From: Eikenella longinqua | Lineage (GTDB): Bacteria; Pseudomonadota; Gammaproteobacteria; Burkholderiales; Neisseriaceae | Direction of reading: 5' to 3' | DNA: 5,942 nucleotides | Assembly (NCBI RefSeq): GCF_001648355.1 | Contig: NZ_LXSL01000034.1 | Span: 1 to 5,942 of the forward strand | Shown here: positions 1 through 4,896 of the stretch, one piece after another | Position numbering within the stretch: position 1 is the stretch's first letter | Layout of the letters: each line of letters begins with the position of its first letter | Program-made: the position numbers and the translations under genes | Notes under the pieces: generated by a model | Databases searched by the model: none | Seen by the model: the letters and a program-made list of their open reading frames with translations, nothing else | Told to the model about the DNA's origin: nothing

Positions 1-37
1 ATTTCGAAACGGTGCCGTGGAAGCAGCGAAGATGCGA

Positions 38-67
38 ACTATACGCCATCCCCTCCCCACCTGTCAA
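38..67 (-). promoter_or_regulatory. Strong sigma70-like promoter pointing out of the left edge
   Basis: On the minus strand a perfect -35 hexamer TTGACA (67-62) is followed after 18 bases by TATAGT (43-38), which matches five of six consensus -10 bases. The stretch just upstream on that strand (about 68-130) is AT-rich with short A/T runs, as expected of an UP element. Transcription would start near position 31 and leave the window, so the target is not visible. The GC-rich spacer and upstream A/T tracts resemble stable-RNA (rRNA or tRNA) promoters, but that is inference. It points the same way as ruvC but lies downstream of it, so it serves a separate unit. Confidence 0.55.
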
Positions 68-164
68 ATACTCAAGAACTAAATTTCTATCCAAAACACT
101 CAAATCCTACATATCATTGAGAATTTAGTTTCAACACCCTCACAACCGGCCTGCGTCCGACTGA

Positions 165-176
165 TGGCTACCTGAA
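165..176 (+). repeat. DNA uptake sequence, Eikenella dialect, 11 of 12 bases
   Basis: TGGCTACCTGAA differs from the AG-eikDUS only at the first base and is followed by AA as in the perfect copies. It sits alone, 12 bases beyond the ruvC stop codon, with no inverted partner nearby, so it does not form a terminator here. DUS are bound by the minor pilin ComP at the cell surface and promote uptake of related DNA. Confidence 0.75.
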
Positions 177-188
177 AATCCTCCAACA

Positions 189-725
189 CTAAACTTGAAA
201 CCGCCCCCGCTTTACCTGCATCCCATATTGCAATTTTGCCGCCAAACTGTGATTGCGCAAAGCATGGGTGAGCGCCACCGCCAGCCCGTCGGCGGCATCA
301 GCCTGCGGTTTGCCGGAAAGCTTCAGCATCTGCACCACCATGTGCTGCACCTGTTCTTTGGCCGCCTTACCCTGCCCCACCACCGCCTGCTTCACCTGCA
401 AAGCCGTGTATTCGTACACCGGCAGCCCGCGCAACACCAGCGCCGCCACCGCCGCCCCGCGCGCCTGCCCCAGCATCAGTGTGGCCGCTGGGTTTACGTT
501 CACAAACACCTGCTCAATGGCCGCCTGCGTCGGCTTATAAGTATCGATAATTTCGCCAATGTGCTGCACGATGATGCCGATGCGGCCGGCCAGCTCGTCG
601 CCCGGGATGGTTTTGATGCAGCCGGAGGCCACATAGCGCTGGCTCTGCCCCACCACATCAATCACGCCGAACCCCGTTACCCGGCTGCCCGGGTCGATAC
701 CCAAAATCCGTATCGGTTTCTGCAT
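189..725 (-). CDS. ruvC: Crossover junction endodeoxyribonuclease RuvC
   Basis: RuvC is the dimeric Mg-dependent resolvase that cuts Holliday junctions during recombinational repair, working with the RuvAB branch-migration motor. The 178-residue product is full length for the family and starts MQKPIRILGIDPGSRVTGFG. The four acidic catalytic residues are visible: D11 (GIDPG), E71 (IEQVF), and D143 and D146 (QADAADGLA), corresponding to D7, E66, D138 and D141 of the E. coli enzyme. The ATG at 725-723 is chosen because GGAAG (734-730) lies four bases upstream and because homologues start here. An upstream in-frame ATG at 752 would add nine residues not typical of the family. ruvA and ruvB are not in the window. 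The gene stands alone, divergent from the min genes, and no convincing terminator is visible after its stop. Confidence 0.96.
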   Translation of the reverse strand: MQKPIRILGIDPGSRVTGFGVIDVVGQSQRYVASGCIKTIPGDELAGRIGIIVQHIGEIIDTYKPTQAAIEQVFVNVNPAATLMLGQARGAAVAALVLRGLPVYEYTALQVKQAVVGQGKAAKEQVQHMVVQMLKLSGKPQADAADGLAVALTHALRNHSLAAKLQYGMQVKRGRFQV

Positions 726-754
726 AGTTCTTCCGTTTAATCGCCCAAACAAGT

Positions 755-768
755 TTTTCAGGTAGCCT
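755..768 (-). repeat. DNA uptake sequence, perfect copy 1 of the ruvC-minC gap
   Basis: The minus strand reads AGGCTACCTGAAAA, the perfect 12-base AG-eikDUS extended by AA. It is the left arm of a 14-bp inverted repeat with 785-798 (loop of 16 bases, 769-784). It lies 29 bases upstream of the ruvC start codon, so the hairpin would form in the ruvC leader RNA if transcription starts near 804. Confidence 0.93.
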
Positions 769-784
769 CAATATTAGGGATAAC

Positions 785-798
785 AGGCTACCTGAAAA
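785..798 (+). repeat. DNA uptake sequence, perfect copy 2 of the ruvC-minC gap
   Basis: AGGCTACCTGAAAA is inverted relative to both neighbours (755-768 and 824-837). It can therefore pair with either one: a 14-bp stem with the left copy, or a 14-bp stem plus one more C-G pair (799/823) with the right copy. The two hairpins exclude each other. Confidence 0.93.
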
Positions 799-810
799 CA
801 AATTGGCCGC

Positions 811-816
811 ATTATA
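811..816 (-). promoter_or_regulatory. Candidate ruvC promoter -10 element
   Basis: The minus strand carries a perfect TATAAT at 816-811, about 86 bases upstream of the ruvC start. The expected -35 position (about 834-839) reads GGAGGC, which does not match TTGACA, and there is no TG extension. Part of the spacer is the DUS at 824-837. The perfect -10 and the position make it the best ruvC promoter candidate, but the missing -35 keeps confidence modest. Confidence 0.4.
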
Positions 817-823
817 AGCCAAG

Positions 824-837
824 TTTTCAGGTAGCCT
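824..837 (-). repeat. DNA uptake sequence, perfect copy 3 of the ruvC-minC gap
   Basis: The minus strand reads AGGCTACCTGAAAA, a perfect AG-eikDUS with AA extension. It is the right arm of an inverted repeat with 785-798 and has the same orientation as the copy at 755-768. It overlaps the spacer of the candidate ruvC promoter. Confidence 0.93.
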
Positions 838-861
838 CCATGCCCGCCTGAGCCCGCAGAT

Positions 862-890
862 TTGAAGAAGCCTAGATAAAACGGTAAACT
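862..890 (+). promoter_or_regulatory. Candidate promoter for the min operon
   Basis: TTGAAG (862-867) and TAAACT (885-890) are separated by 17 bases and match four of six consensus bases in each hexamer. Transcription would start near 897, about 34 bases before the minC ATG. No other hexamer pair in the gap with acceptable spacing is better, but the match is weak and this is a prediction only. Confidence 0.33.
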
Positions 891-930
891 GCGAGCCGTT
901 TCAACCTCTATAGAACCCCTCATCGCCGCG

Positions 931-1659
931 ATGAAGCCCGCATTCGACATCAAATCCGCCCGTCTCGACGCGCTGGCCATCCAGCTCAACACCGCCGAAG
1001 AAGCCGCCATCCGCCGCACGCTAAACGAGCGCGCCGCCCAATACGCCGAGCTCAGCGACATGCCGCTTCTGCTCGACATCCAAGCCTTCAGCGAGCCCGG
1101 CGATTTGGATTTGGACGCCATCCTCGGCCTGTTTGCCGAACACGGCCTGCCCATCGGCACCCTGCGCCACCGCGGCGAAGCGTGGCAAACCCTCGCCCGA
1201 GAACACCACCTGGCTTTTTGCGAAGAAGGCATAAGCAACAGCGAAGAGCCGAAAGAGGCCGGCAGGCTACCTGAAAAAAGGCCAGCTGAAACTCCGGCCG
1301 CACCCCAGCCGGGAAACCGCAAAACCCTCGTAGTGGAAAAGCCCATCCGCACCGGACAGCAAGTGTATGCCGAAAACGCCGACCTCATCGTATTGGGCCT
1401 GGTGAGCGAAGGCGCCGAAGTGATTGCCGACGGCCACATCCACGTGTATGCCCCCCTGCGCGGCCGCGCCCTGGCCGGCGCCAACGGCGAGCACAGCGCC
1501 CGCATTTTCGCCCAATCCATGCAGGCCGAGCTGGTCTCCATCGCTGGTATCTACCGCACCTTCGACCAGCAGCTGCCCCCACACCTGCACCGCCAAGCCG
1601 TGCAGATATATTTACAGAAAGAGCGGCTTGCCATCGCCGCCCTCAGCGACATGATTTAA
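931..1659 (+). CDS. minC: Septum site-determining protein MinC (FtsZ assembly inhibitor)
   Basis: MinC blocks FtsZ polymerisation away from mid-cell and acts at the membrane when bound to MinD. The 242-residue product has the expected plan: an N-terminal FtsZ-inhibiting domain (about 1-100), a variable linker rich in Glu, Pro and Ala (about 101-130), and the C-terminal beta-helix that binds MinD and dimerises (about 131-242). The C-terminal domain is diagnostic, with RTGQQVYA (140-147), DLIVLGLVSEGAEVIADG (151-168), HVYAPLRGRALAG (171-183) and ELVSIAGIY (200-208). The start is the only ATG available: upstream in frame there is no ATG, GTG or TTG before a stop at 877-879. No clear Shine-Dalgarno sequence precedes it. 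A perfect DNA uptake sequence lies inside the linker (1264-1275) and encodes R112-L113-P114-E115. The gene leads the min-oxyR cluster but is separated from minD by 126 bases. Confidence 0.95.
   Translation: MKPAFDIKSARLDALAIQLNTAEEAAIRRTLNERAAQYAELSDMPLLLDIQAFSEPGDLDLDAILGLFAEHGLPIGTLRHRGEAWQTLAREHHLAFCEEGISNSEEPKEAGRLPEKRPAETPAAPQPGNRKTLVVEKPIRTGQQVYAENADLIVLGLVSEGAEVIADGHIHVYAPLRGRALAGANGEHSARIFAQSMQAELVSIAGIYRTFDQQLPPHLHRQAVQIYLQKERLAIAALSDMI
1264..1275 (+). repeat. Perfect DNA uptake sequence inside the minC coding region
   Basis: AGGCTACCTGAA lies in the minC reading frame as AGG CTA CCT GAA (Arg-Leu-Pro-Glu, residues 112-115) and is followed by AA as in the intergenic copies. It falls in the variable linker between the two MinC domains, where almost any sequence is tolerated. 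It has no nearby inverted partner, so it cannot act as a terminator. Confidence 0.93.
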
Positions 1660-1699
1660 GGCAACACGCCAAACGCAACAAACTATTTAGGGCTTCAAA

Positions 1700-1727
1700 T
1701 TTTCAGGTAGCCTTTTTCAGGTAGCCT
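1700..1727 (-). repeat. Tandem pair of DNA uptake sequences between minC and minD
   Basis: Two perfect copies (core 1702-1713 and 1716-1727) lie head to tail on the minus strand. They form an exact duplication of the 14-mer AGGCTACCTGAAAA (1700-1713 and 1714-1727) with no spacer. Since both point the same way they cannot pair with each other, so no hairpin or terminator is formed between minC and minD. The rest of the 126-base gap (1660-1785) shows no gene and no convincing promoter. Confidence 0.93.
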
Positions 1728-1771
1728 CAAGCAGCCCGCACACCATTTCAAACCACAAATTCACCGAACAG

Positions 1772-1777
1772 AAAGGA
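1772..1777 (+). promoter_or_regulatory. Ribosome binding site that fixes the GTG start of minD
   Basis: AAAGGA lies eight bases before the GTG at 1786. It supports that GTG as the start codon, which also gives the family-typical N-terminus MAKIIVVTSGKGGVGKTT. No ATG is available near this position in frame. Confidence 0.75.
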
Positions 1778-1785
1778 CTGTTACC

Positions 1786-2598
1786 GTGGCAAAAATCATC
1801 GTAGTAACCTCCGGCAAAGGCGGCGTAGGCAAAACCACCACCAGCGCCAGCATCGCCAGCGGCCTGGCCCTCAAAGGCCACAAAACCGCCGTGATCGACT
1901 TCGACGTCGGCCTGCGCAACCTCGACCTCATCATGGGCTGCGAACGCCGCGTGGTGTACGACCTGATCAACGTTATCCAAAACGAAGCCACACTCAACCA
2001 GGCGCTGATTAAAGACAAACACTGCGACAACCTCTTCATCCTGCCCGCCTCGCAAACCCGCGACAAAGACGCGCTCACCCGCGAAGGCGTGGAACGCGTG
2101 CTCACCGAGCTCACCGAAAAAATGGATTTCGAATTCGTGATTTGCGACTCGCCCGCCGGCATCGAAACCGGCGCGCTGATGGCGCTGTATTTTGCCGACG
2201 AAGCCATTGTTACCACCAATCCCGAAGTATCCAGCGTGCGCGATTCCGACCGCATTTTGGGCATTTTGCAGAGCAAGAGCCGCCACGCCGAAAAAGACGA
2301 GCAGGTGAAAGAACACCTGCTGATTACGCGCTACAACCCCGAGCGCGTGGCCAGCGGCGAAATGCTTTCCGTGGCCGATATCGAAGACGTGCTGCGCATC
2401 CCGCTCTTGGGCGTGATTCCCGAATCGCAGAATATCCTGCAAGCCTCCAACGTCGGCCTGCCGGTGATTCATCAGGAAGGCGTGGCGGCGGCCGAAGCGT
2501 ATAAAGACGTGGTGGCGCGCCTGTTGGGTGAAAACCGGCCGATGCGTTTCTTGGAAGCAGAAAAGAAAGGCTTCCTGCAACGCCTGTTCGGAGGTTAA
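1786..2598 (+). CDS. minD: Septum site-determining ATPase MinD
   Basis: MinD is a ParA/MinD-type ATPase that dimerises with ATP, binds the inner membrane, recruits MinC and is released by MinE-stimulated hydrolysis. The 270-residue product is full length. Visible motifs are the deviant Walker A GKGGVGKTT (10-18, signature Lys11 and catalytic Lys16), the switch I region IDFDVGLRNLD (37-47, with D40), Walker B FVICDSPAG (117-125, with D121), and a C-terminal amphipathic membrane-targeting helix KKGFLQRLFGG (260-270). The gene starts with GTG at 1786. Its last codons carry the GGAGG that serves minE, and the minD stop and minE start are separated by three bases, which implies coupled translation. 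Codon use matches its neighbours. Confidence 0.98.
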   Translation: MAKIIVVTSGKGGVGKTTTSASIASGLALKGHKTAVIDFDVGLRNLDLIMGCERRVVYDLINVIQNEATLNQALIKDKHCDNLFILPASQTRDKDALTREGVERVLTELTEKMDFEFVICDSPAGIETGALMALYFADEAIVTTNPEVSSVRDSDRILGILQSKSRHAEKDEQVKEHLLITRYNPERVASGEMLSVADIEDVLRIPLLGVIPESQNILQASNVGLPVIHQEGVAAAEAYKDVVARLLGENRPMRFLEAEKKGFLQRLFGG

Positions 2599-2601
2599 AC
2601 C

Positions 2602-2874
2602 ATGTCCTTGATCGATATGCTGTTTGGCAAGAAACCCAAATCTGCCAGCATCGCCCGCGACCGCCTGCAAATCATCATTGCGCAAGAGCGCGTGAAATCG
2701 CAGGCGCCCGACTACCTGCCCACCCTGCAAAAAGAGCTGCTGGAAGTGTTGTCGAAATATGTGCACGTGTCGCTCGACGACATCCGCATCTCGCAAGAAA
2801 CGCAAGACGGCGTGGACGTGTTGGAGCTCAACATCATCCTGCCCGACATCCAGCGTAAACACGAAGAAAGCTAA
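2602..2874 (+). CDS. minE: Cell division topological specificity factor MinE
   Basis: MinE binds membrane-bound MinD, displaces MinC and stimulates MinD ATP hydrolysis, producing the pole-to-pole oscillation that leaves mid-cell free for division. The 90-residue product is close to the usual length (E. coli 88). It shows the N-terminal membrane-binding segment MSLIDMLFG (1-9), the MinD-contact helix RDRLQIIIAQER (19-30), and the C-terminal topological-specificity domain with conserved YLPTLQKELLEVLSKY (38-53). A strong Shine-Dalgarno GGAGG (2590-2594) overlaps the end of minD with seven bases to the ATG. The stop codon is three bases before the oxyR start. Confidence 0.97.
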   Translation: MSLIDMLFGKKPKSASIARDRLQIIIAQERVKSQAPDYLPTLQKELLEVLSKYVHVSLDDIRISQETQDGVDVLELNIILPDIQRKHEES

Positions 2875-2877
2875 ACC

Positions 2878-3798
2878 ATGACCCTAACCGAATTGCGCTA
2901 TATCGTGGCGGTGGCGCAAGAACGCCACTTCGGCCGCGCTGCCCAGCGCTGCTTCGTTAGCCAGCCGACTTTATCGATTGCCATCAAAAAGCTGGAAGAA
3001 GAGCTCTCGGTGTCGCTGTTCGACCGCAGCAGCAATGAGGTTAAGCCCACCGACACCGGTGAGCGCATCATCATGCAGGCGCACCGCGTGCTGGAAGAGG
3101 CCGACCGCATCAAGCACTTGGCCGCTTCCGAGCAAAACGAGCTCTCCGGCGTGTTTAAGCTGGGGCTGATTTTCACCGTGGCGCCCTATCTGCTGCCGCG
3201 CCTGATTTTGTCGCTGCGCAACATCGCCCCCGGCATGCCGCTGATGCTGGAAGAACACTACACCGGCAACCTCACCGACTGGCTGAAAAAAGGCGAGCTG
3301 GACGCCATCGTGGTGGCCGAACCCTTCCAAGAGCCCGGCATCATCACCGAGCCCTTGTATGAAGAGCCGTTTTTCGTGATTGTGCCCAAGGGGCACGAGT
3401 TTGAAGAGCTGGACGCAGTATCCGTGCAGCAGCTGATGGATCAGCAAGTGCTGCTCCTGAGCGAAGGCAACTGCATGCGCGACCAAGTGCTGGAAAGCTG
3501 CAGCAAACTGGCCTCCCGCCAGCGCATCTCCGGGCTGGCCAACACCCTGCAAGGCAGCTCCATCAACACCATCCGCCACATGGTGGCCAGCGGCATGGGC
3601 ATCAGCGTGCTGCCCTCCAGCTCGCTCACGGATAACGACCACCTGCTGTTTTCCATCATTCCCTTCGAGCCGCCCGTGCCCAGCCGGCGCATCGTATTGG
3701 CTTCGCGCCGCAACTTCGTGCGCCCGCAGGCCTTGCAGGCGCTGCGCCAGGCCGTGCTGCAATCCCAGCTCACCGGCGTGCGTTTTGCCGAAGCCTAA
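2878..3798 (+). CDS. oxyR: Hydrogen peroxide-sensing LysR-type regulator OxyR
   Basis: OxyR is a tetrameric LysR-family regulator that controls catalase and other peroxide-defence genes; disulfide formation switches its DNA contacts. The 306-residue product has an N-terminal winged helix-turn-helix (about 1-60, with HFGRAAQRCFVSQPTLSIAI at 17-36) and a two-lobed sensor domain (about 90-300). The redox cysteines are present as C199 and C208 in EGNCMRDQVLESC, at the same numbers as in E. coli OxyR, and C25 is also kept. This separates it from generic LysR proteins. The gene follows minE after three bases, preceded by a purine-rich AAGAAAG (2864-2870), so it is probably cotranscribed with the min genes, an arrangement known in other Neisseriaceae. 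No separate promoter is visible within minE. A DUS hairpin terminator follows. Confidence 0.95.
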   Translation: MTLTELRYIVAVAQERHFGRAAQRCFVSQPTLSIAIKKLEEELSVSLFDRSSNEVKPTDTGERIIMQAHRVLEEADRIKHLAASEQNELSGVFKLGLIFTVAPYLLPRLILSLRNIAPGMPLMLEEHYTGNLTDWLKKGELDAIVVAEPFQEPGIITEPLYEEPFFVIVPKGHEFEELDAVSVQQLMDQQVLLLSEGNCMRDQVLESCSKLASRQRISGLANTLQGSSINTIRHMVASGMGISVLPSSSLTDNDHLLFSIIPFEPPVPSRRIVLASRRNFVRPQALQALRQAVLQSQLTGVRFAEA

Positions 3799-3810
3799 AC
3801 CGCGGCATAG

Positions 3811-3838
3811 AGGCTACCTGAAAAAGGCTACCTGAAAA
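3811..3838 (+). repeat. Tandem pair of DNA uptake sequences after oxyR
   Basis: Two perfect copies (core 3811-3822 and 3825-3836) form an exact head-to-tail duplication of the 14-mer AGGCTACCTGAAAA (3811-3824 and 3825-3838). The second copy is the left arm of the oxyR terminator hairpin; the first could replace it in a larger-looped alternative with the inverted copy at 3850-3863. Confidence 0.93.
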
Positions 3839-3865
3839 CACCCGACCATTTTTCAGGTAGCCTTT
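3823..3865 (+). terminator. Bidirectional-type terminator built from inverted DNA uptake sequences, after oxyR
   Basis: Arms 3823-3838 and 3850-3865 pair perfectly over 16 bp around an 11-base loop (3839-3849). Each arm contains a perfect AG-eikDUS, as is common at gene ends in Neisseriaceae. On the plus strand the stem ends in UUU and is followed by a broken U-rich stretch (3869-3880). On the minus strand it runs into five T residues. The hairpin begins about 25 bases after the oxyR stop and separates oxyR from glyQ. Confidence 0.8.
3850..3863 (-). repeat. DNA uptake sequence, inverted copy after oxyR
   Basis: The minus strand reads AGGCTACCTGAAAA, a perfect AG-eikDUS with AA extension. It is the right arm of the oxyR terminator and is inverted relative to the tandem pair at 3811-3838. 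Confidence 0.93.
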
Positions 3866-3867
3866 AG

Positions 3868-3901
3868 CTTGGTTTTGTTTCACCTGCAAACCAAGTAAAA
3901 T
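3868..3901 (+). promoter_or_regulatory. Candidate glyQ promoter with an inverted repeat
   Basis: TAAAAT (3896-3901) matches five of six -10 bases and lies 31 bases before the glyQ ATG. The -35 region is poor (TTTTGT at 3873-3878 with 17-base spacing). Directly upstream is a perfect 8-bp inverted repeat, CTTGGTTT (3868-3875) and AAACCAAG (3888-3895), with a 12-base gap, ending exactly where the -10 begins. It could be an operator or a leftover stem. The placement is seen directly; any regulatory role is inference. Confidence 0.4.
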
Positions 3902-3932
3902 AGCGCGATTATTTTATTCACCCCACACCACC

Positions 3933-4832
3933 ATGCTCACCTTCCAACAAATCATTTTCAAACTGCAAAACTACTGGGCCGGCCAAGGCTGCACCCTCCT
4001 CCAGCCGCTCGACATGGAAGTCGGCGCCGGCACCTCCCACCCCGCCACCTGCCTGCGCGCGCTCGGCCCCGAGCCCTGGTTTGCCGCCTACGTGCAGCCC
4101 AGCCGCCGCCCCAAAGACGGCCGCTACGGCAACAACCCCAACCGCCTGCAACACTACTACCAATTTCAGGTAGCCCTCAAGCCCGCCCCCGCCAACATCC
4201 AAGACCTCTACCTCGATTCCCTGCGCGAGCTCGGCATCGACCCCAAAGTCCACGACATCCGCTTCGTGGAAGACGACTGGGAAAACCCCACCCTCGGCGC
4301 CTGGGGCCTGGGCTGGGAAGTGTGGCTCAACGGCATGGAAGTCACCCAGTTCACCTATTTCCAACAAGTCGGCGGCATCGACTGCACCCCCGTGCTCGGC
4401 GAAATCACCTACGGCATCGAGCGCCTCGCCATGTATCTGCAAGGCGTGGAAAACGTTTACGACCTCGTGTGGGCGCAAACCCCCGACGGCCGCACCATCA
4501 CCTATGGCGACGTCTACCACCAAAACGAAGTGGAACAATCCACCTACAACTTCGAATACAGCGACGCCGACTGGCTCTTGCGCCAATTCAACGACTACGA
4601 AGCCCAAGCCAAACGCCTGCTCGCCGTGGAAGACACCAGCCTCGCCCTGCCCGCCTACGAGCTCGTGCTCAAAGCCGGCCACACCTTCAACCTGCTGGAC
4701 GCACGCGGCGCCATCTCCGTTACCGAGCGCGCCACCTACATCGGCCGAATCCGCGCCCTAAGCCGCGCCGTGGCGCACAAATATGTGGAAAGCCGCGAGA
4801 AACTGGGTTTCCCGCTGATGAACAAACCATAA
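3933..4832 (+). CDS. glyQ: Glycyl-tRNA synthetase alpha subunit
   Basis: GlyQ is the catalytic alpha chain of the bacterial tetrameric (alpha2-beta2) class II glycyl-tRNA synthetase, which activates glycine and charges tRNA-Gly in the cytoplasm together with GlyS. The 299-residue product is full length (E. coli 303). Family signatures include YWAGQGCTLLQPLDMEVGAG (14-33), VQPSRRPKDGRYGNNPNRLQ (54-73), the WENPTLGAWGLGWEVWLNGM segment (116-135), and the class II motif 3 region GEITYGIERLAMYLQ (156-170). The ATG at 3933 gives the family-typical MLTFQQIIFKLQNYW start. No Shine-Dalgarno sequence is visible before it. A near-perfect uptake sequence lies inside the gene (4165-4176). glyS does not follow: a terminator and an opposite-strand gene remnant do. 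Confidence 0.97.
   Translation: MLTFQQIIFKLQNYWAGQGCTLLQPLDMEVGAGTSHPATCLRALGPEPWFAAYVQPSRRPKDGRYGNNPNRLQHYYQFQVALKPAPANIQDLYLDSLRELGIDPKVHDIRFVEDDWENPTLGAWGLGWEVWLNGMEVTQFTYFQQVGGIDCTPVLGEITYGIERLAMYLQGVENVYDLVWAQTPDGRTITYGDVYHQNEVEQSTYNFEYSDADWLLRQFNDYEAQAKRLLAVEDTSLALPAYELVLKAGHTFNLLDARGAISVTERATYIGRIRALSRAVAHKYVESREKLGFPLMNKP
4165..4176 (-). repeat. DNA uptake sequence, 11 of 12 bases, inside glyQ
   Basis: The minus strand reads GGGCTACCTGAA, one base away from AG-eikDUS. In the glyQ frame it covers F78-Q79-V80-A81 (TTT CAG GTA GCC). V80 is the only GTA among the 19 valine codons of the gene. The following base is T rather than A, so the extended 14-mer is not kept. Confidence 0.6.
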
Positions 4833-4846
4833 GCGGCAAGCAGCAA

Positions 4847-4874
4847 AAAAGGGTTGGAATGTTCCAACCCTTTT
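4847..4874 (+). terminator. Rho-independent terminator after glyQ
   Basis: AAAAGGGTTGGAA (4847-4859) pairs perfectly with TTCCAACCCTTTT (4862-4874), followed by GTTTTG. It begins 15 bases after the glyQ stop. The A run on the left arm makes it also usable for the convergent minus-strand tannase remnant, which ends at 4897. Unlike the oxyR terminator it contains no uptake sequence. Confidence 0.88.
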
Positions 4875-4896
4875 GTTTTGCCTTCACGATATGGCA

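Noticed and set aside
2..49. Minus-strand ATG at 49-47 preceded by a G-rich stretch, as a possible gene start running off the left edge
   Set aside because: It lies inside the spacer region of a near-consensus promoter on the same strand, so the transcript would start downstream of this ATG; 16 codons are too few to judge.
1..82. Plus-strand open frame entering from the left edge and ending with TAA at 80-82
   Set aside because: Only 26 codons, with a base-composition break near 60 and no recognisable motif; the outward promoter explains the region better.
77..130. AACTAAATT (77-85) and AATTTAGTT (122-130) inverted repeat as a ruvC terminator
   Set aside because: The stem is 9 bp, almost all A-T, with a 36-base loop and no T run; it more likely reflects AT-rich sequence upstream of the outward promoter.
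775..792. TAGGGATAACAGG resembles the I-SceI homing endonuclease site
   Set aside because: It matches 15 of 18 bases, but the right part is the start of an uptake sequence and no intron or homing endonuclease gene is nearby; treated as coincidence.
774..1541. Long open frames opposite minC, minD, oxyR and glyQ
   Set aside because: They are antisense or shifted shadows of well-supported genes in GC-rich DNA, with low-complexity translations and no family signatures.
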